Origin: Anaerobiospirillum succiniciproducens DSM 6400
GTDB taxonomy: Bacteria > Pseudomonadota > Gammaproteobacteria > Enterobacterales > Succinivibrionaceae
Direction: 5' to 3'
Assembly (NCBI RefSeq): GCF_000482845.1
Contig: NZ_AXWV01000015.1
Span: 26,697-90,696, forward strand
DNA length: 64,000 nucleotides
Shown here: positions 11,679 to 21,171 of the stretch, piece after piece
Layout of the letters: every line of letters begins with the position of its first letter
Numbering within the stretch: position 1 is the stretch's first letter
Translations under genes and position numbers: made by a program
Notes under the pieces: model-generated
The model's database searches: none
Seen by the model: only the letters and a program-made list of their open reading frames with translations
Told to the model about the DNA's origin: nothing

Positions 11679-11984
11679 ATGTACACTGGCAACCACGAAC
11701 AGATTTTAGAGAAGATTGCTACTCTCAACGAGACCTTAGCTAAGATGATTGCAGCAGCCGATAAAGATGCTGATGTTGATCCTAAGGTATTAGATATTCG
11801 TTGCAAGACCATCAAGCAGATGATCATGGAAGTAGACAACTCTTTAGGCGATCTGCACGACATGCTCGATACCATGCAAGAGTATGATGAGGAGAACTGG
11901 CCAAAGGGCGTCAAACTCGTTGATGAGCTTGAGTCTAACACCCAAAAGCTCGTCGAGTACCTCCGTTCCATTGGCAAGTACTAA
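11679..11984 (+). CDS. Small acidic coiled-coil protein, unknown function
   Basis: I do not recognise this 101-residue protein. It starts MYTGNHEQILEKIATLNETL and continues as amphipathic helix with regular hydrophobic spacing, so it is probably a small helical hairpin or coiled coil. It has no signal peptide or membrane segment. The start at 11679 was chosen because GGAG lies 9 nt upstream; the frame stays open for 17 codons further up, but that part is Cys/Leu-rich and unlike the rest. It stands alone, with more than 700 nt of non-coding sequence before it and 1.4 kb after. Its codon use resembles that of the clear genes, so I believe it is real. Confidence 0.65.
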   Translation: MYTGNHEQILEKIATLNETLAKMIAAADKDADVDPKVLDIRCKTIKQMIMEVDNSLGDLHDMLDTMQEYDEENWPKGVKLVDELESNTQKLVEYLRSIGKY

Positions 11985-13060
11985 TCCTCCTGTTAATTGC
12001 TCTTTGCAGGCTAACTAATCCCAAGTACTGTATCTGCCACCATAAGCAGATGACGTCGTTAGCCCACTCATATCTGCAGCTTCTTAGCAAGCTGCGGATA
12101 ATCCCCGCCACAGACCTATCCTACCTTGCTTCACCTTGCTACATAGCATAGCTGTCTTTATCCTCCGAGTAGCCAGCTGCATCTTACAAAGCTCAGTTTA
12201 TAAGTTCTTATCGTCTTTCTTAATTAGCCGCACTAGCTCTTACCGTGTGCTGTTGTGGCTATCAGCCAGTCCGGCTTTCAGGATTTCAGGATTGTAGACT
12301 GTCAGACTTGTAGGCTTTCAATTACTCCCTTCTAATTTGCTCATTTGCTTAGCTGCTTTTGCATGGAAATGTGCTGTGTGCTGTTCCAGAGCTGTTTTAG
12401 CCATTGCCCTGTTTTCTTAGTTTGCTACCCAACTGCAACATGCCTGGCTTTTAGACTTGGTATGCTTTTAAGTATGGCTTGGCAAGTGTTGCTGTATAGC
12501 GCGTTTGGGTGCACGCCACCGTGGATGGCTTGTGTAGCGATGGGCTGTGCGGTGAAGGGCTGTGCACTTATGCACAGCGTTGTACTCATGGCTATTAGCG
12601 TGGTTATGTGCTTCTTAGGCTCATGGCTGAAGTGTGGTGGCAGAAATTGTGGAGCTGATATGGCTTTATAGACATATTGTGGCTAGGGCGTTGTCACAAC
12701 TTCTTGGAAAACTGTAAATATGCTGATGCTCATAGATGATATTTGATTGTGGATCACAGTCTTTTATCAGCTGAAGTGCACTATTTTTAGGCGAACAGGG
12801 CTGTATGGCGGAAAAGATCGTGGGTATTTGAACCAAAATGGCACTAAAAGATCACCGCTTTTTGGCTTTATTGGAGGCTTGATTGCTTTGCAACTATGGA
12901 GTGACTTATTGGCCTTAGCTTTATTATGCTTTGAAGATAATGGCTTATATAAGCGCTTATTACCGACATATTGGGGATGAGTGTTGCTATTTTTAGGTGA
13001 TGAAATTGCTTATCATTTAGTAAATGACTCATTTTAGTGCAGTACGGTTTTGCCCTGAAA
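11985..13060. other. Intergenic region before asnB
   Basis: A 108-codon frame near 12345-12671 is Cys/Met-rich with no ribosome site and is not accepted as a gene. I see no other feature. Confidence 0.45.
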
Positions 13061-13089
13061 TTGCGCTTTACACACCACTTCGTTAGAAT
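13061..13089 (+). promoter_or_regulatory. Putative promoter of asnB and its leader
   Basis: TTGCGC at 13061-13066 and TAGAAT at 13084-13089 are 17 nt apart. Transcription would start near 13096, giving a 5' untranslated leader of about 325 nt. Confidence 0.5.
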
Positions 13090-13095
13090 GTTGTT

Positions 13096-13421
13096 AAGTT
13101 TCTAATCTATCTAAGGAGCTATTGCGTCCTTTGATAGAGGCCTCAAGTTTTATTAGTAGCCATAGCTTACTTTAGCTATAAGCATTGCTAATAAGTACAG
13201 CAAGTAATGGTGTTATCCCATATACAACTTGCGAGGCCCCATGTAGCTGACGTGCTGCATGGATGCAGCATGGTTTCAGATAAGAGAACTCTTAAGTGCT
13301 TGCACGAGCTTGTAGAAAGTGAATTCTACATAAAGCTCTGTTTAAAACCACTTGTTTTAAGCGCCTGATGCGGTGTGCAGCCTTTTGTTGATTCTCACAT
13401 TTACTTGGAATGTAAGATCTC
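13096..13421 (+). promoter_or_regulatory. Folded 5' leader of asnB, possible riboregulator
   Basis: Successive helices fill the leader. A symmetric hairpin at 13107-13137 has CTATC/GATAG and AAGGA/TCCTT. GGCCTC (13139-13144) pairs with GAGGCC (13233-13238) and encloses two stems, ATTAG/CTAAT (13152-13192, with an inner AGCT/AGCT pairing) and GCAAGT/ACTTGC (13200-13232), as in a three-way junction. Next come TGCTGCAT/ATGCAGCA (13253-13270), a nested stem 13306-13338 (GAGCT/AGCTC around GTAGAA/TTCTAC) and TTTAAAAC/GTTTTAA (13341-13360). Control of asparagine synthesis is the obvious guess, or a separate small RNA could end here. I see no T-box signature and know of no riboswitch matching this layout. 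Confidence 0.45.
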
Positions 13422-15116
13422 ATGTGTTCAATTTTCGGCATTTTCGATATTAAAGAGAACTCAAAGTCTCTTCGTACCCAAGCTTTGGGCCTCTCACGCC
13501 TGCAGTTGCACCGTGGTCCAGATTGGGAAGGTATCTACCAGAGCGATCACGCTATCGTCGTACACGAGCGTTTATCCATTGTTGATCCAGGCAATGGTGC
13601 TCAGCCGCTGTACAATGACGACAAGACCCAGGTTTTAGCTGCTAATGGCGAAATCTACAATCACGTACAGTTAAAGTCCGAGCTTAAAGATCCTTACAAT
13701 TTCAAGACCGGTTCTGACTGTGAGGTTCTCCTGCCACTGTACCAAGAGTTCAAGAAGACCGGTGAAGTTTTCTTAGACCGCTTAGTTGGTGACTTTGCTT
13801 TCGTTATTTACGACGAGACTGATGACAGCTGGTTCTTAGGCCGTGACCACATGGGTATCGTTCCTATGTATATCGGTTCTGACAAGGAAGGCCGTTTCTA
13901 CGTTGCCTCTGAGATGAAGGCTTTAACCCCTGTTTGTGACACTGTAAAGGAGTTCCCACCAGGCCACTACCTCTACTCCAAGCAGGATCTCGAGTTCCAC
14001 CGTTACTACAAGCGTGACTGGATGGAATACGACAACGTAAAGAATAACAAGTCCAACATATCTGAGCTTAAGGAAGCCTTAATGGATTCTGTTAAGCGTC
14101 AGTTAATGTGCGACGTTCCTTACGGCGTATTACTCTCTGGTGGTCTTGATTCATCAGTTATCTCTGCTATCGCTAAGCTCTTCTCCGAGCGTCGTGTTGA
14201 AGATGGCGGCAAGACTGAGGCATGGTACCCACGCCTGCACTCCTTTGCTATCGGCCTTGAGGGTGCTCCAGACTTAAAGAAGGCACGTGTTGTTGCTGAC
14301 TACTTAGGTACCGTTCACCACGAGATTCACTACACCATTCAAGAAGGTATTGATGCACTGCCTGATGTTATCCGTAAGATCGAAACTTACGACGTAACCA
14401 CCATTCGTGCTTCTACCCCAATGTACCTCATGGCTCGTTACATCAAAGCTATGGGCATCAAGATGGTTCTCTCTGGCGAAGGCTCTGATGAGATCTTCGG
14501 TGGCTACCTCTACTTCCACAAGGCTCCAAATGCTAAGGAGTTCCATGAGGAATTAGTACGTAAGCTCGATCAGCTGCACTTATACGACTGCCTGCGTGCT
14601 AACAAGTCCTTAATGGCTTGGGGTGTTGAGGGTCGTGTTCCATTCCTCGATAAGAAGTTCTTAGACGTAGCCATGCGTTTAAACCCAGAGGATAAGATGT
14701 GCCCAGGCAAGACCATCGAGAAGAAGATTCTGCGTGAGGCCTTTGAAGGTATGTTACCTGATGAGGTACTGTGGCGTCAGAAGGAGCAGTTCTCTGATGG
14801 CGTAGGCTACTCTTGGATCGATGCTCTGCGTGACCACGCTGAGAAGGAAGTTACCGACAAGATGTTTGCTGAGCGTGAGAGCCGCTTCCCAGTTAACACT
14901 CCAGTTACTAAGGAAGCTTACTACTACCGCTCTATCTTTGAAGACATCTTCAAGCTCCCATCAGCTGTTCTGACCGTTCCATACGGCAAGTCAGTTGCTT
15001 GCTCCACCCCAACTGCTATTGCATGGGATGAGAAGTTCAAGAACATGGCTGACCCATCAGGTCGTGCTGTAACTGACGTTCACGATTCAGCTTACGAGAT
15101 GGGCCACAAGCTCTAA
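13422..15116 (+). CDS. asnB: Asparagine synthetase B (glutamine-hydrolysing)
   Basis: Makes asparagine from aspartate, ATP and glutamine in the cytoplasm. The 564-residue length fits the family. The N-terminal class II glutaminase domain begins MCSIFGIFD, leaving Cys2 as nucleophile after Met removal, and includes RLSIVDPGNGAQPL and NGEIYNH. The C-terminal synthetase domain has the ATP pyrophosphatase loop LLSGGLDSSV near residue 236 and GEGSDEIFGGY near 350. The start is fixed by Cys2 even though the ribosome site is weak (only GGA 13 nt upstream), which may matter for control by the folded leader. It is monocistronic, with a strong terminator 25 nt downstream. Confidence 0.97.
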   Translation: MCSIFGIFDIKENSKSLRTQALGLSRLQLHRGPDWEGIYQSDHAIVVHERLSIVDPGNGAQPLYNDDKTQVLAANGEIYNHVQLKSELKDPYNFKTGSDCEVLLPLYQEFKKTGEVFLDRLVGDFAFVIYDETDDSWFLGRDHMGIVPMYIGSDKEGRFYVASEMKALTPVCDTVKEFPPGHYLYSKQDLEFHRYYKRDWMEYDNVKNNKSNISELKEALMDSVKRQLMCDVPYGVLLSGGLDSSVISAIAKLFSERRVEDGGKTEAWYPRLHSFAIGLEGAPDLKKARVVADYLGTVHHEIHYTIQEGIDALPDVIRKIETYDVTTIRASTPMYLMARYIKAMGIKMVLSGEGSDEIFGGYLYFHKAPNAKEFHEELVRKLDQLHLYDCLRANKSLMAWGVEGRVPFLDKKFLDVAMRLNPEDKMCPGKTIEKKILREAFEGMLPDEVLWRQKEQFSDGVGYSWIDALRDHAEKEVTDKMFAERESRFPVNTPVTKEAYYYRSIFEDIFKLPSAVLTVPYGKSVACSTPTAIAWDEKFKNMADPSGRAVTDVHDSAYEMGHKL

Positions 15117-15141
15117 TTTAGTTTTCATAACTATTCCTCCT

Positions 15142-15177
15142 AAAAAAAGCCGCAGCTTTCGATCTGCGGCTTTTTTT
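15142..15177 (+). terminator. Rho-independent terminator of asnB
   Basis: GCCGCAG (15149-15155) pairs with CTGCGGC (15164-15170), preceded by seven A and followed by seven T, so it could work in both directions. Confidence 0.95.
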
Positions 15178-15750
15178 ATCTCAACAGCCCCACCAAATCA
15201 CATCAAATCACAAAAAATCCCATCATACCCACCGCACGCCACTCCATTTCAGCTCACTTCACTGAGTTAGCAGGCCTTTGCTACTTTTACTTTGGCACTC
15301 CCTAAATCTTCTGACTTAGATTTCTTTAGCCGTTCTGTCCTTGATGCAACTTCGGTTTTAGAATCTTAAGATCATTAGCTATCCCGACTTATGGCGTTTT
15401 GTTCATTTAGTCTTTGGCCAACGGTTGCATTTCTTACAAGCAAGGCCAAATCGTTGGCGTTCTGTGGCCAATACGTACTTAGATAGTGAGATAACTTTTG
15501 TTTCTTGCTGCTTGTTGCTACAATCCACGCCATAATTTATTGCCACGGCTACAAGAGATCAGCTGACCGCGCTCATTCTCTGATTAGCATTTGAGCTAAG
15601 GATTATTTCTGCATGCTCATGCATCAGCTATGTCTTGGCCTTAGCTGTATTGACCATATTGTGATGGTGGGATGTGCTGAGGCTGCAGCAGCTTGCGTGG
15701 TGAGATGGCGTTTCTTTTATTTTCTTGATTTTGATTGCTTGAGGTTTTTT
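15178..15750. other. Intergenic region
   Basis: No supported gene or clear signal. The reading frame of the next gene stays open upstream to 15613, but that part is hydrophobic and unlike the rest. Confidence 0.4.
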
Positions 15751-16782
15751 ATGAGGTTTGGTCTTATACGTGTTCCGTATTACCCGCAGTTAAACTGCCT
15801 CAATCGCATTGATGTAAATGCCTCTGCAGTCATGTCAGTGCTCTTGTTTTGGCTAACTAAGAGTCGTGAGCCAAGCTACTGTCCAAAGCATCATCACTAC
15901 AAGCTTGCGGTTAACTTAGGCTTAGAGCTTAAGGATGTTGCTCAATGTTTTGATGTTTTGTGTGAGTATGGTGTCTTTGTGGCCCATGAGATCACCATTG
16001 CACCGAAAGTTGTTACTGAAGAGTCTGTGCCTAAGGTAGAGACTCGCTATTCTTTAGACCTCAATGCTCTGCAGCAACTACTTGCATCATTGGGCACTAA
16101 TCTGTCTATCAAGCTACTCAAGCATGCAGCTGATGATAGCTTTGATTTCTATGGTCAGATTGAAGAGAAGTTTTTACCACGCTATCAGATCTTACGTGGC
16201 TATTTGAGCGGCTCTGACTTTGAAAAGGCCTCCTTACTCTTGTCTAAGTTTGCAGTCTTTGTAAATGAGTACTGTGAGGAATTTGCTATCAAGGCCATTG
16301 CGCCTGGTTGGAAACTCCTGTTGCAAGTTCCAATGGACTCTAAGTGGGATGAGTATGCAAGCGAGCTTAATGTACGCTTCTTACGTCCTAGTGAGCGTGC
16401 TTTTGACTTTAGCTTTACTGATGGCAACTTCTTCTTGCCTGACTATGCTGAGCACCAGGCTTTAGAGCACATCACCAAGCACTATAAGCAGCGTGATAAC
16501 TACTCTGTAACCTTATGTGCTGCCATGATGCTCCTCTTGCAAGCAAGCTTTGAGGACAAGCTAACCTATGTCTCTGAGATCAGTGTAGCCAACCTCAAAG
16601 AAGCAATTGAACTCTTATGCACTTACGACCATGAGCTTGCTAAGTCTATCAAGTTAAAAGATGACTACTACACCTTCAGAGAGCTCAAGAACGATATCAA
16701 AGCAAGTGAGCAAGAGCTCTTTGACAAGACTTTAGAAAAAGCTCTTACAGGGAATCACAATTCATATGTCACTGCAGAATAA
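15751..16782 (+). CDS. Unknown protein, partner of a NADAR gene
   Basis: I do not recognise this 343-residue protein. The start at 15751 (MRFGLIRVPYYPQ) has GAGG 6 nt upstream. Residues ~20-75 (VMSVLLFWLTKS, then KLAVNLGLELKDVAQCFDVL) have the alternating helices and hydrophobic spacing of a winged-helix-like domain, but no defining motif. The rest is a mixed helical domain with no signal peptide or membrane segment. Its last 17 nt overlap the start of the NADAR gene, which suggests co-translation and a shared role. Because NADAR proteins can reverse ADP-ribosylation, a modifier-reverser pair is imaginable, but I see no ADP-ribosyltransferase signature in this protein, so that remains speculation. 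Confidence 0.75.
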   Translation: MRFGLIRVPYYPQLNCLNRIDVNASAVMSVLLFWLTKSREPSYCPKHHHYKLAVNLGLELKDVAQCFDVLCEYGVFVAHEITIAPKVVTEESVPKVETRYSLDLNALQQLLASLGTNLSIKLLKHAADDSFDFYGQIEEKFLPRYQILRGYLSGSDFEKASLLLSKFAVFVNEYCEEFAIKAIAPGWKLLLQVPMDSKWDEYASELNVRFLRPSERAFDFSFTDGNFFLPDYAEHQALEHITKHYKQRDNYSVTLCAAMMLLLQASFEDKLTYVSEISVANLKEAIELLCTYDHELAKSIKLKDDYYTFRELKNDIKASEQELFDKTLEKALTGNHNSYVTAE

Positions 16783-17632
16783 GACCTTAATGCCGCCACC
16801 TTGGCTGGCCTACCGACAAATAGAATGTTGCTCGATTGGCTGGCGTATGGGCTATGGCGAGTATTACTTAGACCAATTTCTCGAATGGTTTGACTCACTT
16901 TCAGATGAAGAACAGTCTGAATACCGTACCCTCTTTCCTGAACCTTTAACTTGGAAAGGATGGTGGGATAAAGAGCTCAGCGACGATGGACTTGAGCATG
17001 GTGGTTTCTTTGTGAATACATGGCAACCACAAGGAAAGCCAAAGTACAACCTTAAGTGGCTGCAGCAAGAGTTTGCGCAAGGCAATACTAAAGAAATGTG
17101 CCACTTCTGGGGTAATCAGCCCTCCAAAAACGGCAAGATTACCAAAAGCTGCTTCAGCCAGTGGTGGAAGCAAGACTTCCGTGCCAGATCACATACTTTC
17201 CTTTATGCTGAGCAGTGTATGATGGCGAGCAAAGCTAGGCTCTTTGGCGATGATGAAATCTTAAAGCAAATTCTCGCTTGCGATAATCCTAAGCAAATCA
17301 AAGACTTTGGCCGTAAGGTGCGTGGCTTTGATGAGGAAGTTTGGAACAAGTTCAAGTACACCATTGTGCTGCTTGGCAACTGGCACAAATTTAACCAAAA
17401 CATTGAGCTCAAAGACTTTCTCCTTTCAACAGGCGATATAATCCTAGTAGAGGCTAGCCCGTACGACATTATCTGGGGTATTGGCCTTGCAGAGAACTGC
17501 ACAGAGTCCCAAAACCCAATGCTCTGGCGAGGACAAAACCTACTTGGCTTTGCGCTCATGGAAGTACGCGACGAGCTACGCCGTGTCACCCAAAATGAAA
17601 AGCTTTGCGACTTCAGCACCGTCGAAGATTAG
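16766..17632 (+). CDS. NADAR (YbiA-like) domain protein
   Basis: The C-terminal ~160 residues match the NADAR family: FLYAEQCMMASKARLFGDDE, KDFGRKVRGFDEEVWNKFKY, LLGNWHKFNQN, FLLSTGDIILVEASPYDIIW, GIGLAE and WRGQNLLGFALMEVRD. Family members act as N-glycosidases on phosphorylated riboflavin intermediates (YbiA/RibX type), and some remove ADP-ribose from modified guanine in DarT-DarG-like systems. YbiA itself is about 160 residues; here a ~130-residue N-terminal extension rich in Trp and acidic residues (YYLDQFLEWFDSLSDEEQ) is added and unrecognised. The chosen start overlaps the upstream gene by 17 nt, with AGGGA about 12 nt upstream; an ATG at 16790, after the upstream stop, is an alternative. 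The substrate cannot be decided from the sequence. Confidence 0.85.
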   Translation: MSLQNKTLMPPPWLAYRQIECCSIGWRMGYGEYYLDQFLEWFDSLSDEEQSEYRTLFPEPLTWKGWWDKELSDDGLEHGGFFVNTWQPQGKPKYNLKWLQQEFAQGNTKEMCHFWGNQPSKNGKITKSCFSQWWKQDFRARSHTFLYAEQCMMASKARLFGDDEILKQILACDNPKQIKDFGRKVRGFDEEVWNKFKYTIVLLGNWHKFNQNIELKDFLLSTGDIILVEASPYDIIWGIGLAENCTESQNPMLWRGQNLLGFALMEVRDELRRVTQNEKLCDFSTVED

Positions 17633-18541
17633 CTCAATCGTGAAGCCGCTGCGCTACAAGACCAACGCATGTCAGTGACAGAGTTATCGGCAAGCGGCTT
17701 TACGTTACCACAATTGCTGCCAAGCAGTCGCGGTGACTTATCCTTTTCTACAGCAACAATAACTTGCTATCCCCAAAGCTACAGTGCGCTTCAAAGGGTC
17801 ATACGTCTGTCATAAACACCACTACAGCTAAAAGCAAAACGCCTGTACCAAAAATAGTTCAATAACTGCATGCGAGCGCCATTTTGTATGCAGCACAAGC
17901 ATGGATTACAAGGCTCAATGTTGACAAGCGTTGCTTCGCTTATGTGCAACTAAAGCTCTCATCAAGACATACCTGGCCCCTTTACCACTTACAAAAGGGC
18001 ATAACTGAGCTGCAGCATAAGCAAGATAGCAGAGCTGTTATTGGCTTGTTGCTAACTTCGTTGAAAGCACATGCTTTTGCATTGCTGACGCTATTACTTA
18101 TGGTCTTTATACAGCTACTGCCATTGCCTTGGCTGTGGCTGTGGCGATTTAAGCCGTGCAGTGCTCGTATTTAAGCTTATTTATGGCTTTGAGGATATAT
18201 TGCTGCCTACAAATGGCGCAATAGCCGCAATTGCTGCCCATGTTTAGCTCATTGTGCACAATAGCATCTCATCTTAATTGAGTGTTGCTCAATAGATAGT
18301 ATGATTAGCGTCCTAATATGATGGGCTTATTTAACCCTGATCTTTTAGTGATACTTGAAATTGCCCATCACAAGATTTTTTTTGCCAAGCTTGCAAGCTC
18401 ACACACTGCTGTTTAGCTCATAGCACTTAGCTAGATACTAGCTTAAGTGTATGAGTCTAAGTGTGGTGGCATCTTTTGCACTTGTTCATAGCTACTATGC
18501 ATGGATAGCATGCTTGTTTTCATCAAACCATAAGGCTGCAT
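17633..18541. other. Intergenic region
   Basis: No supported gene and no clear terminator after the NADAR gene. Short frames here lack ribosome sites. Confidence 0.4.
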
Positions 18542-19432
18542 ATGTTCTCAGAAATGAGGCGCGGTGTTTTGACCGCTTTGCCCGTACTTTTAGGTATCTT
18601 TCCTTTAGGCGTGATCTTAGGCGCTCAGGCTGCTCACGTTGGTCAAGCTCCAATTACCACCTTGCTTATGACCGGTATTAACTTAGCAGGTGGTAGTGAG
18701 TTTGCGGCATTGGCCTTATGGTCTGCGGTGCCTCCAATCTTAATGATTGTGATCTCTACTTTCCTCATCAATAGCCGTCATATTGTCTTAGGCACTGCCT
18801 TAGCTCCATACGTGCGTCATGAAGGTGGCTTTAGAATTGCGCTCATCTACTTTTTAATGTGCGATGAGACCTGGGCTTTATCCATGCAGGATATTCAAAG
18901 ACGCAATCTTGAGGCAAAGCCCTTTGCCTTTCACTTCTACTTAGGCGTAGGTCTAGCACTGTGGATTTGCTGGTGGTTTAGCTGTTTTCTCGGAGCGGCC
19001 ATTGGTAGCAGCATTGGTGATCTCAACAAGCTCGGCTTTAGCATTGCTCTGCCTGCAACCTTCATAGCGCTTGCTATTGCCATGCGTCCTAAGAAGAAGA
19101 TCAACTACATCCCAATTGCGATGAGCTTTGCTGCCTCTGCCTTAACCGCAAAATACGGCAACTCTAGCTACTGTGTTGGTGCTGGTGTTCTTGCAGGTCT
19201 TATTGGTGCCTACATTATCCGTGTCTACCAAGAAAAAGCAGGCTTAATCGCCACCCAAGGTGATCTCAAAGAGGTTGACCTTACAAGCAACACAGCAAAG
19301 GATCAAGCCACTGACGACACAGCAAATGATAAGGCCAGAGATGCTACAAGCAATGCACAATCAACTGACACTGCAGCTAGCGCTCATGACGCCAAGCAAG
19401 TAAATGGCTTAGATGACAAGGAGGCTCAATAA
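18542..19432 (+). CDS. azlC: AzlC-family branched-chain amino acid exporter subunit
   Basis: The large subunit of a two-protein inner-membrane exporter (AzlCD in Bacillus, YgaZH in E. coli) that moves branched-chain amino acids or analogues out of the cell. The sequence opens MRRGVLTALPVLLGIFPLGV, as is typical of AzlC, and continues with FALLA-like membrane helices, LINSRHIVLGTALAPY and FLMCDETWAL. The hydrophobic core spans about residues 10-230. A hydrophilic tail of about 60 residues rich in Asp, Thr, Ala and Asn follows; most AzlC proteins lack it, and it echoes the low-complexity additions in other genes here. The stop overlaps the start of azlD (TAATGG), so the pair is translationally coupled. 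Confidence 0.9.
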   Translation: MFSEMRRGVLTALPVLLGIFPLGVILGAQAAHVGQAPITTLLMTGINLAGGSEFAALALWSAVPPILMIVISTFLINSRHIVLGTALAPYVRHEGGFRIALIYFLMCDETWALSMQDIQRRNLEAKPFAFHFYLGVGLALWICWWFSCFLGAAIGSSIGDLNKLGFSIALPATFIALAIAMRPKKKINYIPIAMSFAASALTAKYGNSSYCVGAGVLAGLIGAYIIRVYQEKAGLIATQGDLKEVDLTSNTAKDQATDDTANDKARDATSNAQSTDTAASAHDAKQVNGLDDKEAQ

Positions 19433-19746
19433 TGGAACAGCTATTGGCCTTACCAAATATCTACGAGTTTATAACCATCATGGCAATGGCTATAACTACC
19501 TACTTTACTCGTGTTGTAGGCTTCTTATGGCTTAGAAAGCACACTATGTCTGAGCGCTTTAAGGCTGTACTTGAAAATAGTCCTGCTATTGTGATGATCG
19601 CGGTGGCAGCACCTGCCTTTATGACCGATGACATCAAAATGCAAATTGCCCTGCTTGCCACTATCGTGATTGCCTTTAAGTTCAACTTAGGCATCACCAT
19701 CGTAGCGAGCGTAGCCATGATGGGCATTATGCAAAACTTCTTCTAA
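19432..19746 (+). CDS. azlD: AzlD-family exporter small subunit
   Basis: The 104-residue small membrane subunit that works with AzlC. It has about four hydrophobic helices, with family-like segments MAITTYFTRVVGFLWL, LENSPAIVMIAVAAPAF and LGITIVASVAMMGIM. The length is normal for AzlD. Its ATG shares bases with the azlC stop codon. A terminator follows about 110 nt downstream, so the operon is azlCD. Confidence 0.9.
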   Translation: MEQLLALPNIYEFITIMAMAITTYFTRVVGFLWLRKHTMSERFKAVLENSPAIVMIAVAAPAFMTDDIKMQIALLATIVIAFKFNLGITIVASVAMMGIMQNFF

Positions 19747-19858
19747 TCAATATCATCTGACTATCGCTGCAGCTAGCACCAACAAAAAAATCCAAGCTCA
19801 ATACATGAGCAGACCATAGCAGCCTGTGGCGATAGTCTAAAGATGCATTTCAAGTGTT

Positions 19859-19881
19859 AAGGGAGATCATGCTCCCTTTTT
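19859..19881 (+). terminator. Terminator of azlCD
   Basis: AAGGGAG at 19859-19865 pairs with CTCCCTT around 19872-19878, followed by a T run. Confidence 0.85.
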
Positions 19882-20860
19882 CATATCTACTGTCAGATCT
19901 CAGTTTCTTGCACGTAAAACTCAAGTGGCGAGAACCTTTTTCTTAATCAGTGCTTAACAGTCATATTACGCAACAATGTTAGTATTGTGTTCATGAAGAC
20001 TGTTGCTACGCCTAGCTTTGCGTGGATACGTAGAATTTATATAGCATCTAAAAGCTGATGTTTATGCTGTTTTAAAGACCAGCCTCAGTGTTTTGCCTAG
20101 CTCATGAAATGTAAAAATTCTCTTGGCATTTAAAACTTGTGCAAAAACGTGCGCAAAGTGCGTCGGATCGGGGCCTTGCGTGAGTTTTTTGGGTGCTCTA
20201 GTGCTCGATTTGCAGTCAAAAGAGCTACAAATTGAGTTCTAGATCTACTTTTTCAGCACGTGGTGCTTTCTTTTTAATGAAAGTAGGCATAATGATTCAA
20301 CAAAGCTATCGCAACTCAGGTCCGATATGGCTTAGGGTCAGCTAGATTTTCTAGCACGTGTTTGTTCTCTTTTCAAACATGCTTAATCTTGAGACCATCA
20401 TGAACATTATGAGCAAGCACAGAACATATGCACTTGACTGTGTGAGCTACTGATGCGGCATGCACTTAAACCTGATGAGACAGCTTCATAGCTTGAGCTA
20501 TCATCACAAGCATTATTAAGGTGGAACTAGCAGATAAAACTTTGCTACTTGCTAACCACTTGAGAGTGCTTAAACAAGTAATTATCGGAATGAGTGCAAA
20601 AACCGCATAACTGCTTACAGCTCAGATGGACAGCTTCTAAATCACCAGCTAGATGTTGGCAGATAGAATTGTCAGAGCGTTACATTAAGATACTTGGCCG
20701 TCACTCATCATCAATTAGAGCCTAAGGTGAGATGTAACAGCTCATTTATCACTAGAGTCATAGAGCAGCTGCTTTCCGGCTTATAAGGGCTACCATCGTT
20801 TAGGTTTCTTCTTAGTTATCCGGAGACTCAATCACCAACCTTTGACATTGGAGTTTTAAA
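19882..20860. other. Intergenic region before the HU gene, with terminator-like hairpins
   Basis: No protein gene is supported. AGCAC (20255-20259) pairs with GTGCT (20263-20267) and is followed by TTCTTTTT, which looks like a small terminator with no gene before it; a short RNA ending there is possible. A similar CACGTG-containing hairpin with GTGTTTG and CAAACAT arms lies near 20355-20383. Confidence 0.35.
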
Positions 20861-21139
20861 GTGAATAAGAGTGAGTTAGTTGAAAGTATTTCCAAGAAGA
20901 CTGGCCTCAGCCTCAAGCATTCCCAGCTTGCTTTAAAGGGATTCTTAGATGCTGTTAAAGATGAGTTAGCCGACGGCGGCGAAGTTGCTTTAATCGGCTT
21001 TGGCAAGTTCTACGTTCGTGATCGTCCTGCTCGTACTGCACGTAACCCACGTGACGGCAAACCGGTTCAGATCCCAGCTTCTAAGGCTCCAGTATTTACC
21101 GCTGGTAAGCCATTCAAGGATGCTGTAAACGGCAAGTAG
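20861..21139 (+). CDS. hupB: DNA-binding protein HU
   Basis: A histone-like dimeric protein that bends and compacts DNA. The 92 residues include MNKSELVESISKKTGLS, the core GGEVALIGFGKFYVRDRPAR, and TARNPRDGKPVQIPASKAP in the DNA-binding arm, with the intercalating proline in place. It begins with GTG at 20861, with GGAG about 7 nt upstream. The call of hupB rather than hupA or an IHF subunit rests on the ppiD gene that follows, which is the usual gammaproteobacterial order. Confidence 0.95.
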   Translation: MNKSELVESISKKTGLSLKHSQLALKGFLDAVKDELADGGEVALIGFGKFYVRDRPARTARNPRDGKPVQIPASKAPVFTAGKPFKDAVNGK

Positions 21140-21146
21140 GAACACC

Positions 21147-21171
21147 TAACATCTTGCTAGACAAGATGTTA
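21147..21171. terminator. Inverted repeat after hupB
   Basis: TAACATCTTG (21147-21156) pairs perfectly with CAAGATGTTA (21162-21171). No T run follows, so it may stabilise the transcript end or act as a weak terminator. Confidence 0.4.

Noticed and set aside
12345..12671. 108-codon frame rich in Cys and Met
   Set aside because: Composition unlike the other genes, no ribosome site and no recognisable signal peptide or domain.
13096..13421. T-box leader before asnB
   Set aside because: No T-box sequence or specifier loop could be found, and T-boxes are not expected in this group.
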